64,000 nt of DNA, taken from NCBI RefSeq assembly GCF_000764305.2, contig NW_025933189.1, positions 146,850-210,849 on the forward strand, given 5' to 3'. Both the position numbers and the translations under genes were made by a program. Below are positions 12,866-24,124 of this stretch, piece after piece. Within the stretch, counting starts at the first letter, position 1. Each line of letters begins with the position of its first letter. The notes under the pieces are model-generated. The model was given only the letters and a program-made list of their open reading frames with translations. It was not told where the DNA came from and did no database searches. Origin of the DNA: Hyalella azteca. Lineage: Eukaryota > Arthropoda > Malacostraca > Amphipoda > Hyalellidae.

Positions 12866-13768
12866 ATGTCTCTGAATGTACAGCAATTTGAAAATAAGTG
12901 TATCAGGTATTGTGATGTTTAGTTGTATAGTTTACGGATCGTGTAGTTCATATATTTACAGCATCGACAGAATAGGAATTTCGCTGCACCTTAATAGATA
13001 AAAATATTTGGCGTCCTTCCTCCGCTCTGTAGGCTGCCGGCATAAATTAAATTGCATGCTTTCTGTTAATTGGACGAGTCTCTGTTCTCAGTGCCGTTTG
13101 GTTCTTAGTTTCGATTGATGTCCACCCATCTCTTCTTGTCCTTTATCGAAAACCTACTCAATGTACGAATGTAAATTTTCAATTCTAGAATATAGTAAGG
13201 ATGTGCAAGGCTGTTATTTAGTACGGTACATTTTGTGCTACGGGAGATATTGTGTGCAATTTATTAAAATTTAAACTTAGTATTGGCACCAAAAATCTCA
13301 TCGAACTAAAATACAAAAGAGCAAGTAACTAAATGCAGAGCATTGACTGATAAACAAGTACATTGTGATTTCATTCCAACTAAGATCTCTGACGTCAGGA
13401 AAATTACTTCCCATTCCCACAAAAAAAACTGTGAAGTAATTCTATCACTTAAATTGGAGGTTCAAACGTGTTTGGTGAATATATTGAATGAAGAAATCGA
13501 AATTCAATGATTGTACGATCGACGGCTTAGGTTTCCTGTATATTGGCAAGAAAAATCTAGGGATAAATAATTATTGCCTCTTCATTTCAGGTCATCTAAT
13601 AGCGCCACTGATATATAATTGAATTGAAGGATAATTTCTTGAAATTTAAGACAGTCAGCAAAGTCTCCAGAAATCGAAATCAAGTAATTCACTGATGAGT
13701 AAGTGAGACCTGCATGTAGGTCTCCGCCATGAGGAGCCACACTCGACACTCGCATCCATCCTCTTTAA
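12866..13768. other. Unannotated AT-rich DNA
   Basis: No gene, RNA or repeat structure recognised. Confidence 0.5.
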
Positions 13769-13945
13769 GAGCAACAGGTTATAGCGCTGCACCGCGCAGG
13801 TAGCAGCAACGCTTCTCGACGCTTCACGAGCAACAGGTTATAGCACTGCACCGCGCAGGTAGCAGCAACGCTTCTCAACGCTTCAAGAGCAACAGGTTAT
13901 AGCACTGCACCGCGCAGGTAGCAGTAACGCGACAAATGTTACGCG
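13769..13945. repeat. 59-bp tandem repeat, three copies
   Basis: Units start at 13769, 13828 and 13887 with GAGCAACAGGTTATAGC and contain TGCACCGCGCAGGTAGCAG. The spacing is exactly 59 bp. The third copy degrades at its end. Confidence 0.95.
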
Positions 13946-14514
13946 ACGCTTCATGAGCAACATACTCGTATTAATTAACACCGCAATAAGCTATATAGCA
14001 GCATGGAACGTAGCGAACATTTCTCGGCGTTTGCTCAAAACATTAATGCCGTGTCGATCAAGTAAAATTTCTGCACAACACATTTTTTATGTGCATTTGT
14101 CGGCTACATAGCAGCTTCATTAATATATATGTGAACACATAAGCGCCCCCAAATGTACGTATCTTGCCGTCTGTTGTCCATTTGGACTCCCGTACACTTC
14201 TGGATGTTATTGAATCAATCTTGCACATTGGAAAGTGAACTGATAAATGTTTATGTTGAAATGCAAGTTTGTCAATAATTCATGATCATCATCTCATTGG
14301 AAAAAATATTTAAAACAATAAATTACTTTCATATGTCATTCGCTGTGCAATTTCTGCTCATAGTGCGCTGAGAAATTTTCCCAAATTTATAAATATATTC
14401 ACCTACTCTTCACGAAATTTAATATATAATATTGATGATTTATTGATTTCTGTAATTAATTTTTAATATTTAAATTTTATTCAATTTACGTCAAAAAAAT
14501 GAGACTTACAAAAA

Positions 14515-14759
14515 TTAACCAGGAATTTAAAAGCAAAGAAAATACCACAAAAATTCACCATATCTTTATAAGAGAAAACGTTTCGGAGTCCAGCTCCATC
14601 GTCAGTTAAATTGATTTATTTGTGTTTCTAGGACTGAACTTTTTCTGAACAGAATTTTGTGGTTTGAACTGACGATGGAGCTGGACTCCGAAACGTTTTC
14701 TCTTATAAAGATATGGTGAATTTTTGTGGTATTTTCTTTGCTTTTAAATTCCTGGTTAA
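14515..14759. mobile_element. Perfect 93-bp inverted repeat (palindromic element)
   Basis: The arms at 14515-14607 and 14667-14759 are exact reverse complements over 93 bp, separated by 59 bp. The arms carry CTGACGATGGAGCTGGACTC followed by CGAAACGTT. A related motif recurs at 55369-55395. The spacer contains TTTATTTGTGTTTCTAGGAC, which resembles the sequence just after the second motif. Such head-to-head copies suggest a retroelement fragment joined to its own inverted copy. Confidence 0.85.
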
Positions 14760-15634
14760 CTTGCGATTCAAGCAAACAAGTGATTTTAATACTTACAAAA
14801 ATTAATTATGAATTCAAATAATAGTGCATTATTATAATGATAGTGCATTATTATCAAGTATGGAATTAATGAGGGAATTTCAGCGGAATGAATGGAAAGT
14901 AAATAATAAAGTTGGAATTAATGGACCTGTGCTTCTGAAGTCCATGACCTGAACCTTTGGGTTTAAACTGGTATATATTTTATTAAGGTCTTCATATTCA
15001 TATTATGGCAATTGTTTAAGAAAAATAATTTCGAAACTAAACCAGAAACGAACATTACGAAAATCCTGACTCTCAAATACTGCTGCAGTTAGCCATCGAA
15101 TGAAGTTATTTGAATTTTCTGATACACTCATGCAGAAAACGTTTAATGGTAATCGGAAGTAAAATGAAGGTGAGTCTATTTGTGCTCAATAATTGTTCAA
15201 GAGAATAATTTATGATTTGCAGAAGATCAGAAGATATTATGCATGCACCAACAAATACCATGTCATTCAAGAATTGCTAACAAGCATTGTATTCAACTGA
15301 GTCATCGCGAACGATACAATGAGTAAGAACAACGGCCGTAAATCATTGAAGGTTATTCGATTGACAAATATTTTGTCTCGATTAAATAAAACGAAAAACT
15401 GCAACTTATACGCGAGTGAGGAGTTCATTAATCAATCAATACTATCAATGGATCTCCATAAAATTCATAACATGACTAGTTGATAGCAAGACAATCGGCA
15501 CAAGTTTTCACGTTGCTGCTTTTTTCAATAAAACAAAACTTTAAAAAATACGTTATGTTATGTAATCAGAGGTTACGCTAGGATAGGTTAAGCTAGGATA
15601 GATCAGCATAAGATGCAATATAAAAAATTGCCAC
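14760..15634. other. Unannotated AT-rich DNA
   Basis: Nothing recognised. Confidence 0.5.
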
Positions 15635-15865
15635 TTAACCAATCCTAACCTATCTTAACCTAACCTATTTTAACCTAACCTATATTAACTAAACCTATAT
15701 TAACCCAACCTATCTTAACCCAACCTATCTTAACAAAACCTATCTTAACCTAACATATCTTAGCCTAACCAATCTTAACCTTTCTTAACCTAACCTATCT
15801 TAAACTAACCTATCTAAACCTAACCTATCTTAACCTAACCTATCTTAACCTAACCTATCTTAATA
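15635..15865. repeat. 15-bp telomere-like tandem array
   Basis: Degenerate copies of CTATCTTAACCTAAC with runs of TAACCTAACC. The arthropod telomeric repeat is CCTAA/TTAGG, so this is telomere-like, but the alternating CTATCTT makes it a minisatellite rather than true telomere. Confidence 0.9.
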
Positions 15866-18456
15866 AACATGACGTAACCTAACACATATTTTTTTTCGTT
15901 TTAATCGGAACCCACGCAACGTAAAAATCTGTACAAATTCCTACAGCGGGATCTCGCCATTAGATATTTATATTTTAAATTTATGCAGAAGTATTCGAAT
16001 TGAGGAGCTTATAAGATGTCCTGTTGCGCAAAAGTTGTTTATTTTTATTTTAATCGAGAACAAAATGACGTAAAAATCTAATTATTCTCCCGCGGCGCAT
16101 TGCTAATAATTAGTTAGGTTCTGATCTATTCGGAATTGAGAGACTTACCATGAGCTATTTAGTTGCACAAAAGTTGCGTTTTTCGTTTGCGTTCGCTGAC
16201 GAGTTCGCGGGGGATAATTCGGAGAAGTGCCGATTCTTTGAATGCCGAGAAATGTCAGAGCCTCCCGAGGCCAAAGAAAGAAAAAACAAATGAAAAAAAT
16301 TTTGGTCCAATAGAAATTTCAGGTCAAATTGCATAATTGATTCGATATCAAAATAAAATATAGCTCTCCATGAGGGTTATACCATTAAACACAAATTAAG
16401 TTCGAGGCAAAGGATCTCAAATGAAAAAGGGCTTATTATGTTTTATTCAGTGCTGACTTCCATTCACATACTTCGCCATTACTTCTTTTAAAAGTCCTAA
16501 ATATATTGTTAACTTTCCAATCTCGCAACAACCAATTTCTCCAACTACTTTCACCTTGATTACATCAAAAATTCTTTAAACTTCGCCCGTGATTACCATT
16601 ATGTTATTATATTTACGCTCATTAAACAATTTCTCTATAATGAATTCTCAAGTAATAATAATTCTCTTGCAACTGTTACATATTAAAGAAATAAATAAAC
16701 TTTAAAAAACATGGTGTGCTATCTAAACGAAACGTGCTATCTAAAATTACAAGTTTGCACTTTGAAAACGAGCGAAAACCGTACTTATAATTTTACCACC
16801 ACCACAGATGATGGTTGGTCCCATCGAACTTCGTCACACAATAAACCTTGAATTCGTTATCTTCTCTTAAACTCCGACCTTAATTTGACATTATTTATTC
16901 TCGTTAATTGAAAGAGGGGCGAGTATCTGTACCTTCTTCAATGCCTACTATATAATCTTTAGCTCTCCATATACATAATAGATTGATGTAAATAACCATC
17001 ATTCGATCGGCTCAATACCGCTTGAATGCGTAGCATTAACTATGATTATTATTATTCTACGATGCATTTATCGAGTGGACTGGTTCAAACAAACTTTGAG
17101 GGCACGTCCCACAGAAGATTAATAGCAAGCGAAAAATAAATAGACACAGGAAAGGATGGGAACGGATAAATGACTAAGCACTAGATTCATAAGCTCTACG
17201 AAATAGTTCCGTCTTAAGGCGTCGACAAAACATCTGCAACGAAGCCTCTGAAGTTACGGAAGCCGAAGTTGATGATAGTTTCAGAACAGCGGTTCGTTGC
17301 GAATGACTGCCGTTCAACCAGAGTTCTCTTTGCCCTATTACTGAAACAAAAATTAACAGGAGCAAGAAATAACAACCGTCAATGTCACACGAGTCACCAG
17401 CAGCAGATATACTGCACCCAACTTGCCTCTCATCAAGAGAAATCTAATAATTACTCAGAATTGCGATTTGTAGGTTTTGTTTACCACATAATAACTACAA
17501 ATTATTCCTTCCTAGAAATTATTAAAGCAGTTTTGTTCATTCAATGGATCGTTTGTATTGAAGGCCGGTAGCATATTTGCTGTGTCGACATAAGTGGCAT
17601 ACATCATACATGGTTGAACTAGTAGAGGTAGTTTCAACCATGAGTGGCATCGACGTTAGTTAAATTCTAGTCAGAAAGTTACTGCTACCTCCAACAGTTT
17701 CATGACAGATGTAAAAATACGTACGAATAACATGGATGTTCTTTAAGCTTATGAAATCCCAGTAGATCTCGGCAAGCACAGTTGTTTGCATAACCGCTAA
17801 TCTTCAAGAGTTCTTCAATCTCCGCTAATCTTCAAGAGTTTTCGAAGCTGAAATAATTCATCGACACGAAAGGTAATGACCTGCCGAATTCTGCACCTGC
17901 TATCTAAGACTAGTTTTTTTTATCTGTCCGATCCGCAAGACAAGAAATTCATAGGATCAGTTATATTCAATCACTGCTTCGTAGTCATGAAGTTTCAGGA
18001 ACACACATCAGGGACAAATAATAAATCACATTTTCCGAGTTCCGTATTTATTGCACATACTTTACAAAGATGCTCTTGGTTTCCCCTGCAAATGTGAGCT
18101 TCTGATCACTCTTCTGATATAACTAACAAGGAAATTACACAATTTACTTTTGTACAGACAGTAATTAAAATTTTCTATACTTGCGCATTATTATATATTT
18201 AATTTATACTTCATTTACAACGAATGGCTTCAAAAGTATATAGAAATGTCCGCGTTTCTATGAATTAAATAAGAGGGGCAAGTGAAGTGATGGAGTTGAT
18301 TATTTGGAAATTATTTTCTATTTATCGAACAGTTCTAAAATTTTAGGTATGAAAGGAATGAAGACGCAGATAAAATAGATCATAAAAAGATTGGTCACTT
18401 CAGTAAATTGAGTTTCGGAAAACGATTTTTAGTCTTAACCTGAATAGCGGTCACCA
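15866..18456. other. Region 3' of the homeobox gene
   Basis: AT-rich DNA downstream of the minus-strand gene. I see no coding exon. Short frames, for example at 17174-17571, show no motifs. Confidence 0.5.
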
Positions 18457-18466
18457 TTTATTTATT
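18457..18466 (-). terminator. Candidate polyadenylation signal
   Basis: Two overlapping AATAAA hexamers on the minus strand are the first canonical ones I see downstream of the homeobox gene's stop codons. They lie about 1.1 kb past the longer ORF and 1.8 kb past the main stop. In AT-rich DNA such hexamers arise by chance, so support is weak. Confidence 0.2.
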
Positions 18467-19538
18467 TTTATTAAACTGACTTGTCACGAGCATTTTATGA
18501 TAGTCGATCACTGTCAATAATAAAGTTCTGAAATTCATGAATAGATATTATCGATAAATTTGATGATGATAGTAACTTATAGATCCTTGAATGCAGAGAG
18601 AAAAGATGTGTTACTACCGATGCTATGCTGAATAATGTCCGATTCATGAATTTATCCGTCAAGGATTCCATCACAGGAATCTTACAGTAGTCAATCCTAC
18701 AGTAAACACGTAATTATCTCTAGGAGCGTATGTACACTTGTAGGATTCAAGTCATACTCTTATAAAGGGCCTTAAGATTACCAGTAGAAGGACTAGAATA
18801 TCCAAATATGAGGCATTCAGAATAAAACTCATAGTATAGGAAATTATACAGCCTAGACAACATTTCTTCATCGGTTGATTAAAGTTAAGAAACAAGAATA
18901 CGAAAGTTTGTGTTGATATTTACACATGATGATTCGTAACTCTTATAAAGAGCGACGAGAAGAGATACTGAAGAGATGCCACCTCAATATTGCGTGCTGT
19001 TTAAAGGATGAAAAATATTCAATATAGACTAAACATAGCGTCCATTCACGATCTCCATGATTATCACGAGACTGAAATTTAATTGAGGAGATTCACATCG
19101 TCTGCTCTCTCTTGTTACTCTTTCTCAAGCCTAACATATAATTTACAGGAAACAATGTATTTCCTTACAGCAGAAATATTCCAATTGTGGACTTCTCACG
19201 CACTGCGGGAGGCATAAAAACTGTATATTGAAAACCATTCACTATGTTAGACTGATAAAATAATTGTATTGTTTGTATTCATTTTCATGACAGGTTTTGC
19301 TACTCGCATCATCGCTCCTGTCACGATTTCAAATTGCCGGAATTTTTTTAGATTAATTTTTGGCTCATTAATCTTTGGCTCAGTGCGCTATTTTTCAATG
19401 TATTTTCTCCGCGTTTGAGAAATTTACTATTGCCCGCGATTAATTTTGAGATACCATTCTTCATGGTGTAGATATCGGTGACAAGACTCGGTACATCATA
19501 GCTAGAGCTGAAGACAAACCCCGACCCGATCTCTGCCA
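18467..19538 (-). other. Probable 3' UTR or downstream flank of the homeobox gene
   Basis: Non-coding AT-rich sequence between the last stop of the longer ORF and the first AATAAA. It would be 3' UTR if that signal is used. Confidence 0.3.
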
Positions 19539-20245
19539 CTACTCGCCGATCAAGTTGTTGCCGGAACCGCCACCGTTCACAGCATCTGAGGCCACAACGG
19601 CCGTGGCCGACGACGCATTGTTGTTCTCAGATAAAACGTTGGGCGATGACAGGCTTCCTGGCGAGCCGTTATGGATGCCAGCGTCCTGAGCCTGACGAAG
19701 ACCAGCAACAGCAGCAGTGTAGTCAGGCAGAGGCGTCATGCCGTACGACGAAGAGCCTGGCAACAAGGACGGCAGGACAGACGAGTAGCTGAGCTCAGAG
19801 TCTTGTTGGTGCGAGCTGCTTGTTAGCAGGGACTGTTGTTGAGAGTGTTGCTGGTGAGCATCTGTAATTTGATGTTGATTCAAGTCCCTTAATGAAGATG
19901 ATACGGTAACACCACTTCCAATACTGCTGCTGCTGTTGCTGCCGCCAGTTCCATTGCCTCCTACTGTCACGGTGGACAAGTCGTAATCAAGGTTTAAGTT
20001 GGATGGAAGGTTGTAGGCTTGAGTTGGATGAAACGGTGACCCTGCAACCGACGAGTGGTCCAACGAACTCATATTCTGCTCAGCGGGAGGCGTCGCCTCT
20101 TGCTGATGTTGAAGCATGTCTGTTGTTGGATATCCATAGTAATAATGATAATAACTAGAATAATAAGCAGGGTAGTGCGAAGTGGAATGTTGTAATGACC
20201 GAAGATGATGATGATGGGACGAGGCAGCAGCTGCAGCAGCAGCAT
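19539..20245 (-). CDS. Possible alternative terminal exon (Ser/Gly/Asn/His-rich)
   Basis: Directly after the TAG of the main frame, another frame is open for about 235 codons to a TAG at 19539-19541. It looks coding: poly-Ala and His runs, YPAYYSSYYHYYYGYP, then PTQAYNLPSNLNLDYDLSTV, Ser/Gly-rich tracts, and PLPDYTAAVAGLRQAQDAG near the end. This is typical of disordered transactivation tails. Two AG sites are phase-compatible with the phase 1 donor of exon C: CTTAG before base 20245 and GCTGCAG before base 20230. Either would replace the DWY tail with roughly 230-235 other residues. The acceptors have poor pyrimidine tracts, so this is inference. A one-base assembly error or a coding-like 3' UTR are alternatives. 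Part of this sequence (19876-20029) is duplicated at 23023-23176. Confidence 0.4.
19876..20029. repeat. 154-bp duplicated block, copy in terminal exon
   Basis: Source copy of a block found again at 23023-23176 in the same orientation, with 153 of 154 bases identical. It lies inside the coding-like ORF and encodes PTQAYNLPSNLNLDYDLSTV and the following Gly/Ser-rich run. Confidence 0.95.
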
Positions 20246-20430
20246 CTAAGTCTGATACTGCAGCATGGGTGCTGCTAAGTTTGGATGGTGCTGCACCGAG
20301 GAATGATTCATCGAGAGAGCAGTCAGCGACTTCCTGTACCAGTCGTCGTCTCCGGGACTGGTCGGCAGCGCCGAGAAGCAGGGCGAGGCTAGCCCCTTCC
20401 TGTACCAGTCCTCCTCCCCCGCACCCCCAG
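20246..20430 (-). CDS. Homeobox gene terminal coding exon
   Basis: The acceptor CTCTGACCGCAG is followed by CTGGGGG, and the 2 leading bases complete the phase 1 codon from exon C (Thr). The exon then encodes 60 residues and a TAG at 20246-20248. The peptide has two related motifs, EEDWYRKGLA and DDDWYRKSLTALSMN, and ends HHPNLAAPMLQYQT. The DWY motif and short C-terminus fit the Prop family, where a conserved DWY-containing tail is expected. A 14-bp minisatellite starts about 20 bases upstream of the acceptor, leaving little room for a normal polypyrimidine tract. Past the stop, a different frame shows strong coding character down to 19539, which may be an alternative terminal exon. Confidence 0.85.
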
Positions 20431-20452
20431 CTGCGGTCAGAGGGTGGAAGGT

Positions 20453-21562
20453 TATGTGATAACAGGAGTGTGATAACAGGAGTGTGATAACAGGATTGTG
20501 ATAACAGGAGTGTGCTAACAGGAGTGTGATAACAGGAGTGTAATAACAGGAATGTAATAACAGGAGTGTGATAACAGGAGTGCGATAACAGGAGTGTGAT
20601 AACAGGAGTGTGATAACAGAAGTGTGATAACAGGAGTATGATAACAGGAGTGTGATAACAGGAGCGTGATAATAGGAGTGTGATAGCATGTGTGTGATGT
20701 GATAAAATGTGATAGCAGGAGTGTGATAACAGGAGCGTGATAACAGGAGTGTGATAACAGGAGTGTGATAACAGGAGTGTGATAACAGGAGTGGGATAAC
20801 AGGAGTGTGATAACAGGAGTGTAATAAATGGAGTGTGATAACAGGAGTGTGATAACATGAGTGTGATAACAGGAGTGTGATAACAGGAGTGTGATAACAG
20901 GAGTGTGTGATAGCAGGAGTGTGATAGCAGGAGTGTCATAACAGGATTGTGATAACAGGAGCGTGATAACAGGAGTGTGATGACAGGAGTGTGATAACAT
21001 GAGTGTGATAACAGGAGTGTGATAACAGGAGTGTGATAACAGGAGTGTGATAACAGGTGTGTGTGATAGCTGGAGTGTGATAGCAGGAGTGTCATAACAG
21101 GATTGTGCTAACAGGAGTGTGCTAACAGGAGTGTGATAGCAGGAGTGTGATAACAGGAGTGTGATAACAGGAGTGTGATAGCCGGAGTGTGTGATAACAG
21201 GTGCTTGTGATAACAGGAGTGTGTGATATCAGGAGTGTGTGATAACAGAAGGGTGTGATAACAGGAGTGTGTGATAACAGGAATGTGATAGGAGTGTGAA
21301 AGCAGGAGTGTGAAAACAAGAGTGTGATAACAGGAGTATGTGATAACAGGAGTGTGGTAACAGGAGTGTGATAGTAGGAGTGTGATATCAGGAGTGTGAT
21401 AACAGGAGTGAGATAACAGGAGTGAGATAACAGGAGTGTGTGATAACAGGAGTGTGTGATAACAGGAGTGTGTGATAACAGGAGTGTGTGATAACATGAG
21501 TGTGTGATAACAGGAGTGTGATAACAGGAGTGTGTGATAACAGGAGTGTGGTAACAGTAGTG
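20453..21562. repeat. 14-bp minisatellite filling most of an intron
   Basis: Nearly 80 copies of GTGATAACAGGAGT, with 16-bp variants carrying an extra GT toward the right. It occupies 1.1 kb of the 1.49-kb intron 20431-21921 and begins about 20 bases from the terminal exon's acceptor. The unit lacks stop codons on the minus strand, so long open frames of TLLLSHSCYH repeats arise; these are not genes. Confidence 0.97.
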
Positions 21563-21921
21563 TGCAGCAACAACAGCGTCGACAGCACATTACTGGAGTG
21601 TTCAGTAGATAAAGCCTTAAATTGTACTGATAACATCGTCACATTGCACAGGGATGGACATCGTGACTGGGATGATTGTGAATCAGTAATGTATTTAATC
21701 GATGAAACTTGCATCAATGCATGAGACAGCCAATCCTGTGATACGAATTGCTCGTTTATTGTCATCTTTACTGAATGAATGATCGAATGGTCTCCGATAA
21801 TTGCTACATTATTCGATATGCCCATGAGCATTAATCTGAATCAATTGAAGCATTAGAAATTTTACCTAGGATTCATACTGCAATGACATAATTTGACGAG
21901 CGTAAAAGTTTAAATACTTAC

Positions 21922-22012
21922 TCATTGTATCTTGCCTCATAGCTGCCATATTGGTCGTAGGATGTGTCATAGAAAACGGCTGAGCCATCCCAGGGTAACC
22001 GCCGGTAGACAT
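21922..22012 (-). CDS. Homeobox gene exon C: conserved linker
   Basis: The exon is 91 bases with acceptor TTTGTTACAG, phase 0, and donor ATGA then GTAAGT, phase 1. It encodes 30 residues plus one base: MSTGGYPGMAQPFSM, THPTTNMAAMRQDTM. The first ATG is internal here, not a start. The Met/Pro/Ser-rich peptide with GYPGMAQPFSM resembles, as I recall, the conserved region between homeodomain and C-terminus of arthropod Prop-like proteins. Phase matching on both sides (phase 0 from exon B, phase 1 into the last exon) supports the call strongly, even though the exon is short. Confidence 0.82.
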
Positions 22013-22924
22013 CTGTAACAAATGTGGCAGTTTGAAAAAGTATTCCATGAAAAATATTAAATGATTTAAACAATTTCTAATCAAGAAAAGTTCAATTGGG
22101 TTTACACTCATAATATACTGCATCTTTGAATTTTATTGTACTGTCATCTGAGTTCGATGACAGTAAAAAGCTCTTCAGCCTGATGAGATGCAGCGACTCT
22201 TGGTCCTGAGTAGGCGAACAGATTACTTCTCCTTCACCTAATCTGTCTTGCCGCACGGCTGAGCCTCTAATAAAGCCACCTAAGGCCCAAAACTAAGACT
22301 GACATCCGTGAAACGTTTCAGTTAACGTAAATTTAAAGGAAACTCTAAATAAAATTCCTACAATAAGTCTGGATGAGACAATTTACAGGCACTAGCCACA
22401 GTCCCCTTCAACGCCGGTGATTTTGGTGTGTTCCATGAATTCAATCGTCCATTCAGATGAGTCCTACCTAATTTCTACAGATTCATTCCGTAATCGTTTA
22501 GAAACTGACAACGCGACTATTGTCGAACGTCTTTCGAACCTAGCAATTTTGTGTACATTAATCTCGAGCATTGATTAATCAGATAGAAACTAAAAAAATC
22601 TCACCAAAATTATTGATGCCTAGTATTTAAATCTCCGATGCAATTAAAGCTTTTACTAGTTGTTTAGCTATTGTTGATTCCAGCACTTTTGTGTGAATTT
22701 ATGGTTTAGTACGCAAATGTATTATTAAGTGGAAAATATAACCTTGTCTTCTTGACACCCAAAATCTTATCATCAAATCCTAAATCTGAGTTATCGAGCC
22801 TGGCATACCATTAGCTAAAAGTTTTCAATTACAGTATTTTTTTTGCGAAAAGAAGGGTGAATATTTAATATTTTACTGTATGTTAATTAATAGTGCAAGA
22901 AACGGACGGCACGCTGTGACCTAA

Positions 22925-23345
22925 TAGTGGGTATCGGTTCATGTTAAGTCATGGGTTAAGATAAAAACTACTGCTGCATAGATCCACTAATGGTTATCGA
23001 TTCATACTATGTCATGGAATGCTGATTCAAGTCCCTTAATGAAGATGATACGGTAACACCACTTCCAATACTGCTGCTGCTGTTGCTGCCGCCAGTTCCA
23101 TTGCCTCCTACTGTCACGGTGGACAAATCGTAATCAAGGTTTAAGTTGGATGGAAGGTTGTAGGCTTGAGTTGGATTCCCTGTGGGAATCGGTCCATGAT
23201 ACGCCATGGGTTCAGGGTTCTGCACCGGCACCTACTTATGGGCATCGGTTCATGCTATGTCATGGGTTCAGGGTTCAGCACCGGCTCCTACCTGTGGGTA
23301 TCGGTTCAAACTGTAATGGGTTCAGGGTTCAGCACCAGCACCGAC
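22925..23345. repeat. Donor-containing 54-56-bp tandem array
   Basis: On the minus strand, exon B ends AACCGATACCCACAG then GTCGGTGC. The intron then repeats this junction at 23291/23292 (CCCACAG, GTAGGA), 23235/23236 (CCCATAA, GTAGGT) and 23180 (CCCACAG, GGAATC). Degenerate units reappear at 22925-23020 beyond an inserted 154-bp block. The unit also carries GGTGCTGAACCCTGAACCC. Confidence 0.88.
23023..23176. repeat. 154-bp exon-derived block inside the donor array
   Basis: Copy of 19876-20029 with one difference: A at 23127 against G at 19980. The change is synonymous in the ORF frame (GAT and GAC for Asp). It is flanked on both sides by array units, so it was inserted into the array. The local frame is open and joins PIPTGNPTQAYNLPSN. 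Confidence 0.95.
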
Positions 23346-23549
23346 CTGTGGGTATCGGTTCATAGTGTTGAAGCCCGAGATAGAATTGGAGGCAGGGTAG
23401 GCTTGGTACCCCCGGGACACGGGTCCAGGGTACATGTTACGCATCATCGCGCCGTTGCAGGTGGGCAGCACAGAGGGCGTCCCCGCCAGTGCCTTCTGCA
23501 GCTGTTTCTCCTGCTTCCTGTACTTCGCTCGTCGGTTTTGAAACCAAAC
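23346..23549 (-). CDS. Homeobox exon B: recognition helix and linker
   Basis: The exon is 204 bases, or 68 codons. It has an acceptor with a T-rich tract (AAATTTTTCAG) and a donor CCACAG then GTCGGT, both phase 0. It starts VWFQNRRAKYRKQEKQL, which is homeodomain helix 3 with W48, F49, Q50, N51 and R53; Q50 predicts TAAT-type paired-like binding sites. QKALAGTPSVLPTCNGAMMR and a Pro/Ser/Tyr-rich stretch follow, ending FNTMNRYPQ. Joined to exon A at 52814, the homeodomain is continuous with no residue lost. Reading past the donor adds VGAGAEP and then a TGA. Use of any of the reiterated downstream donors would therefore give a truncated protein that keeps helix 3 but loses the conserved C-terminus. 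Confidence 0.9.
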
Positions 23550-23712
23550 CTGAAAAATTTCCATTGATTTAATTGTGTGGACAAAATAAGAAATGCATGT
23601 TATCTGGGTTAAGAACTTAAAAATGAGTCTTTTTCTTTGATACCTCATTGGAAAAAAATAGTTATGTGATTTAAATTTGAATAAATTATTGGAAAACATG
23701 AGCATTTTAAAT

Positions 23713-23713
<1 letters not shown>

Positions 23714-23747
<34 letters not shown>
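23714..23747. repeat. (AT)n microsatellite
   Basis: About 34 bases of alternating TA just upstream of exon B in the large intron. Confidence 0.95.
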
Positions 23748-24124
23748 TTAGCTGCATAGCTTGACCAAAAATAGTGTTATAGGCATATTTGGTTGGGTCA
23801 GTTAGGAAGAAGATATTTCTGCAATAAATTAGAATAAGATTTCGGAACCAAAATTGGAAATTACGTCGCATTTGCGCCTTTACCCATTTGGGTGAAGAAA
23901 CACGCATTTTCCCCAGAAAGGTCAATCAAAATATTGTGCTCGTGAATAGTTAGTCACGACAAACATTGTATAGGGAGCGGCGAAGACCTCCTCAAGCACT
24001 CCTCCCCACGCCCATGCTTCTGTTTGATCTCTTTATCGAGTCCCCGAGGGGCTGTGAGGGACCGGGCGACTAATGGCCAACTAATGGAATAGTTCCCCCG
24101 CAACCTCCCCGGCTCAACTGCTAT

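Noticed and set aside
19539..21831. Very long minus-strand open frames rich in TLLLSHSCYH
   Set aside because: The GTGATAACAGGAGT repeat has no stop in these frames. Only the part left of 20430 has gene-like sequence and splice context.
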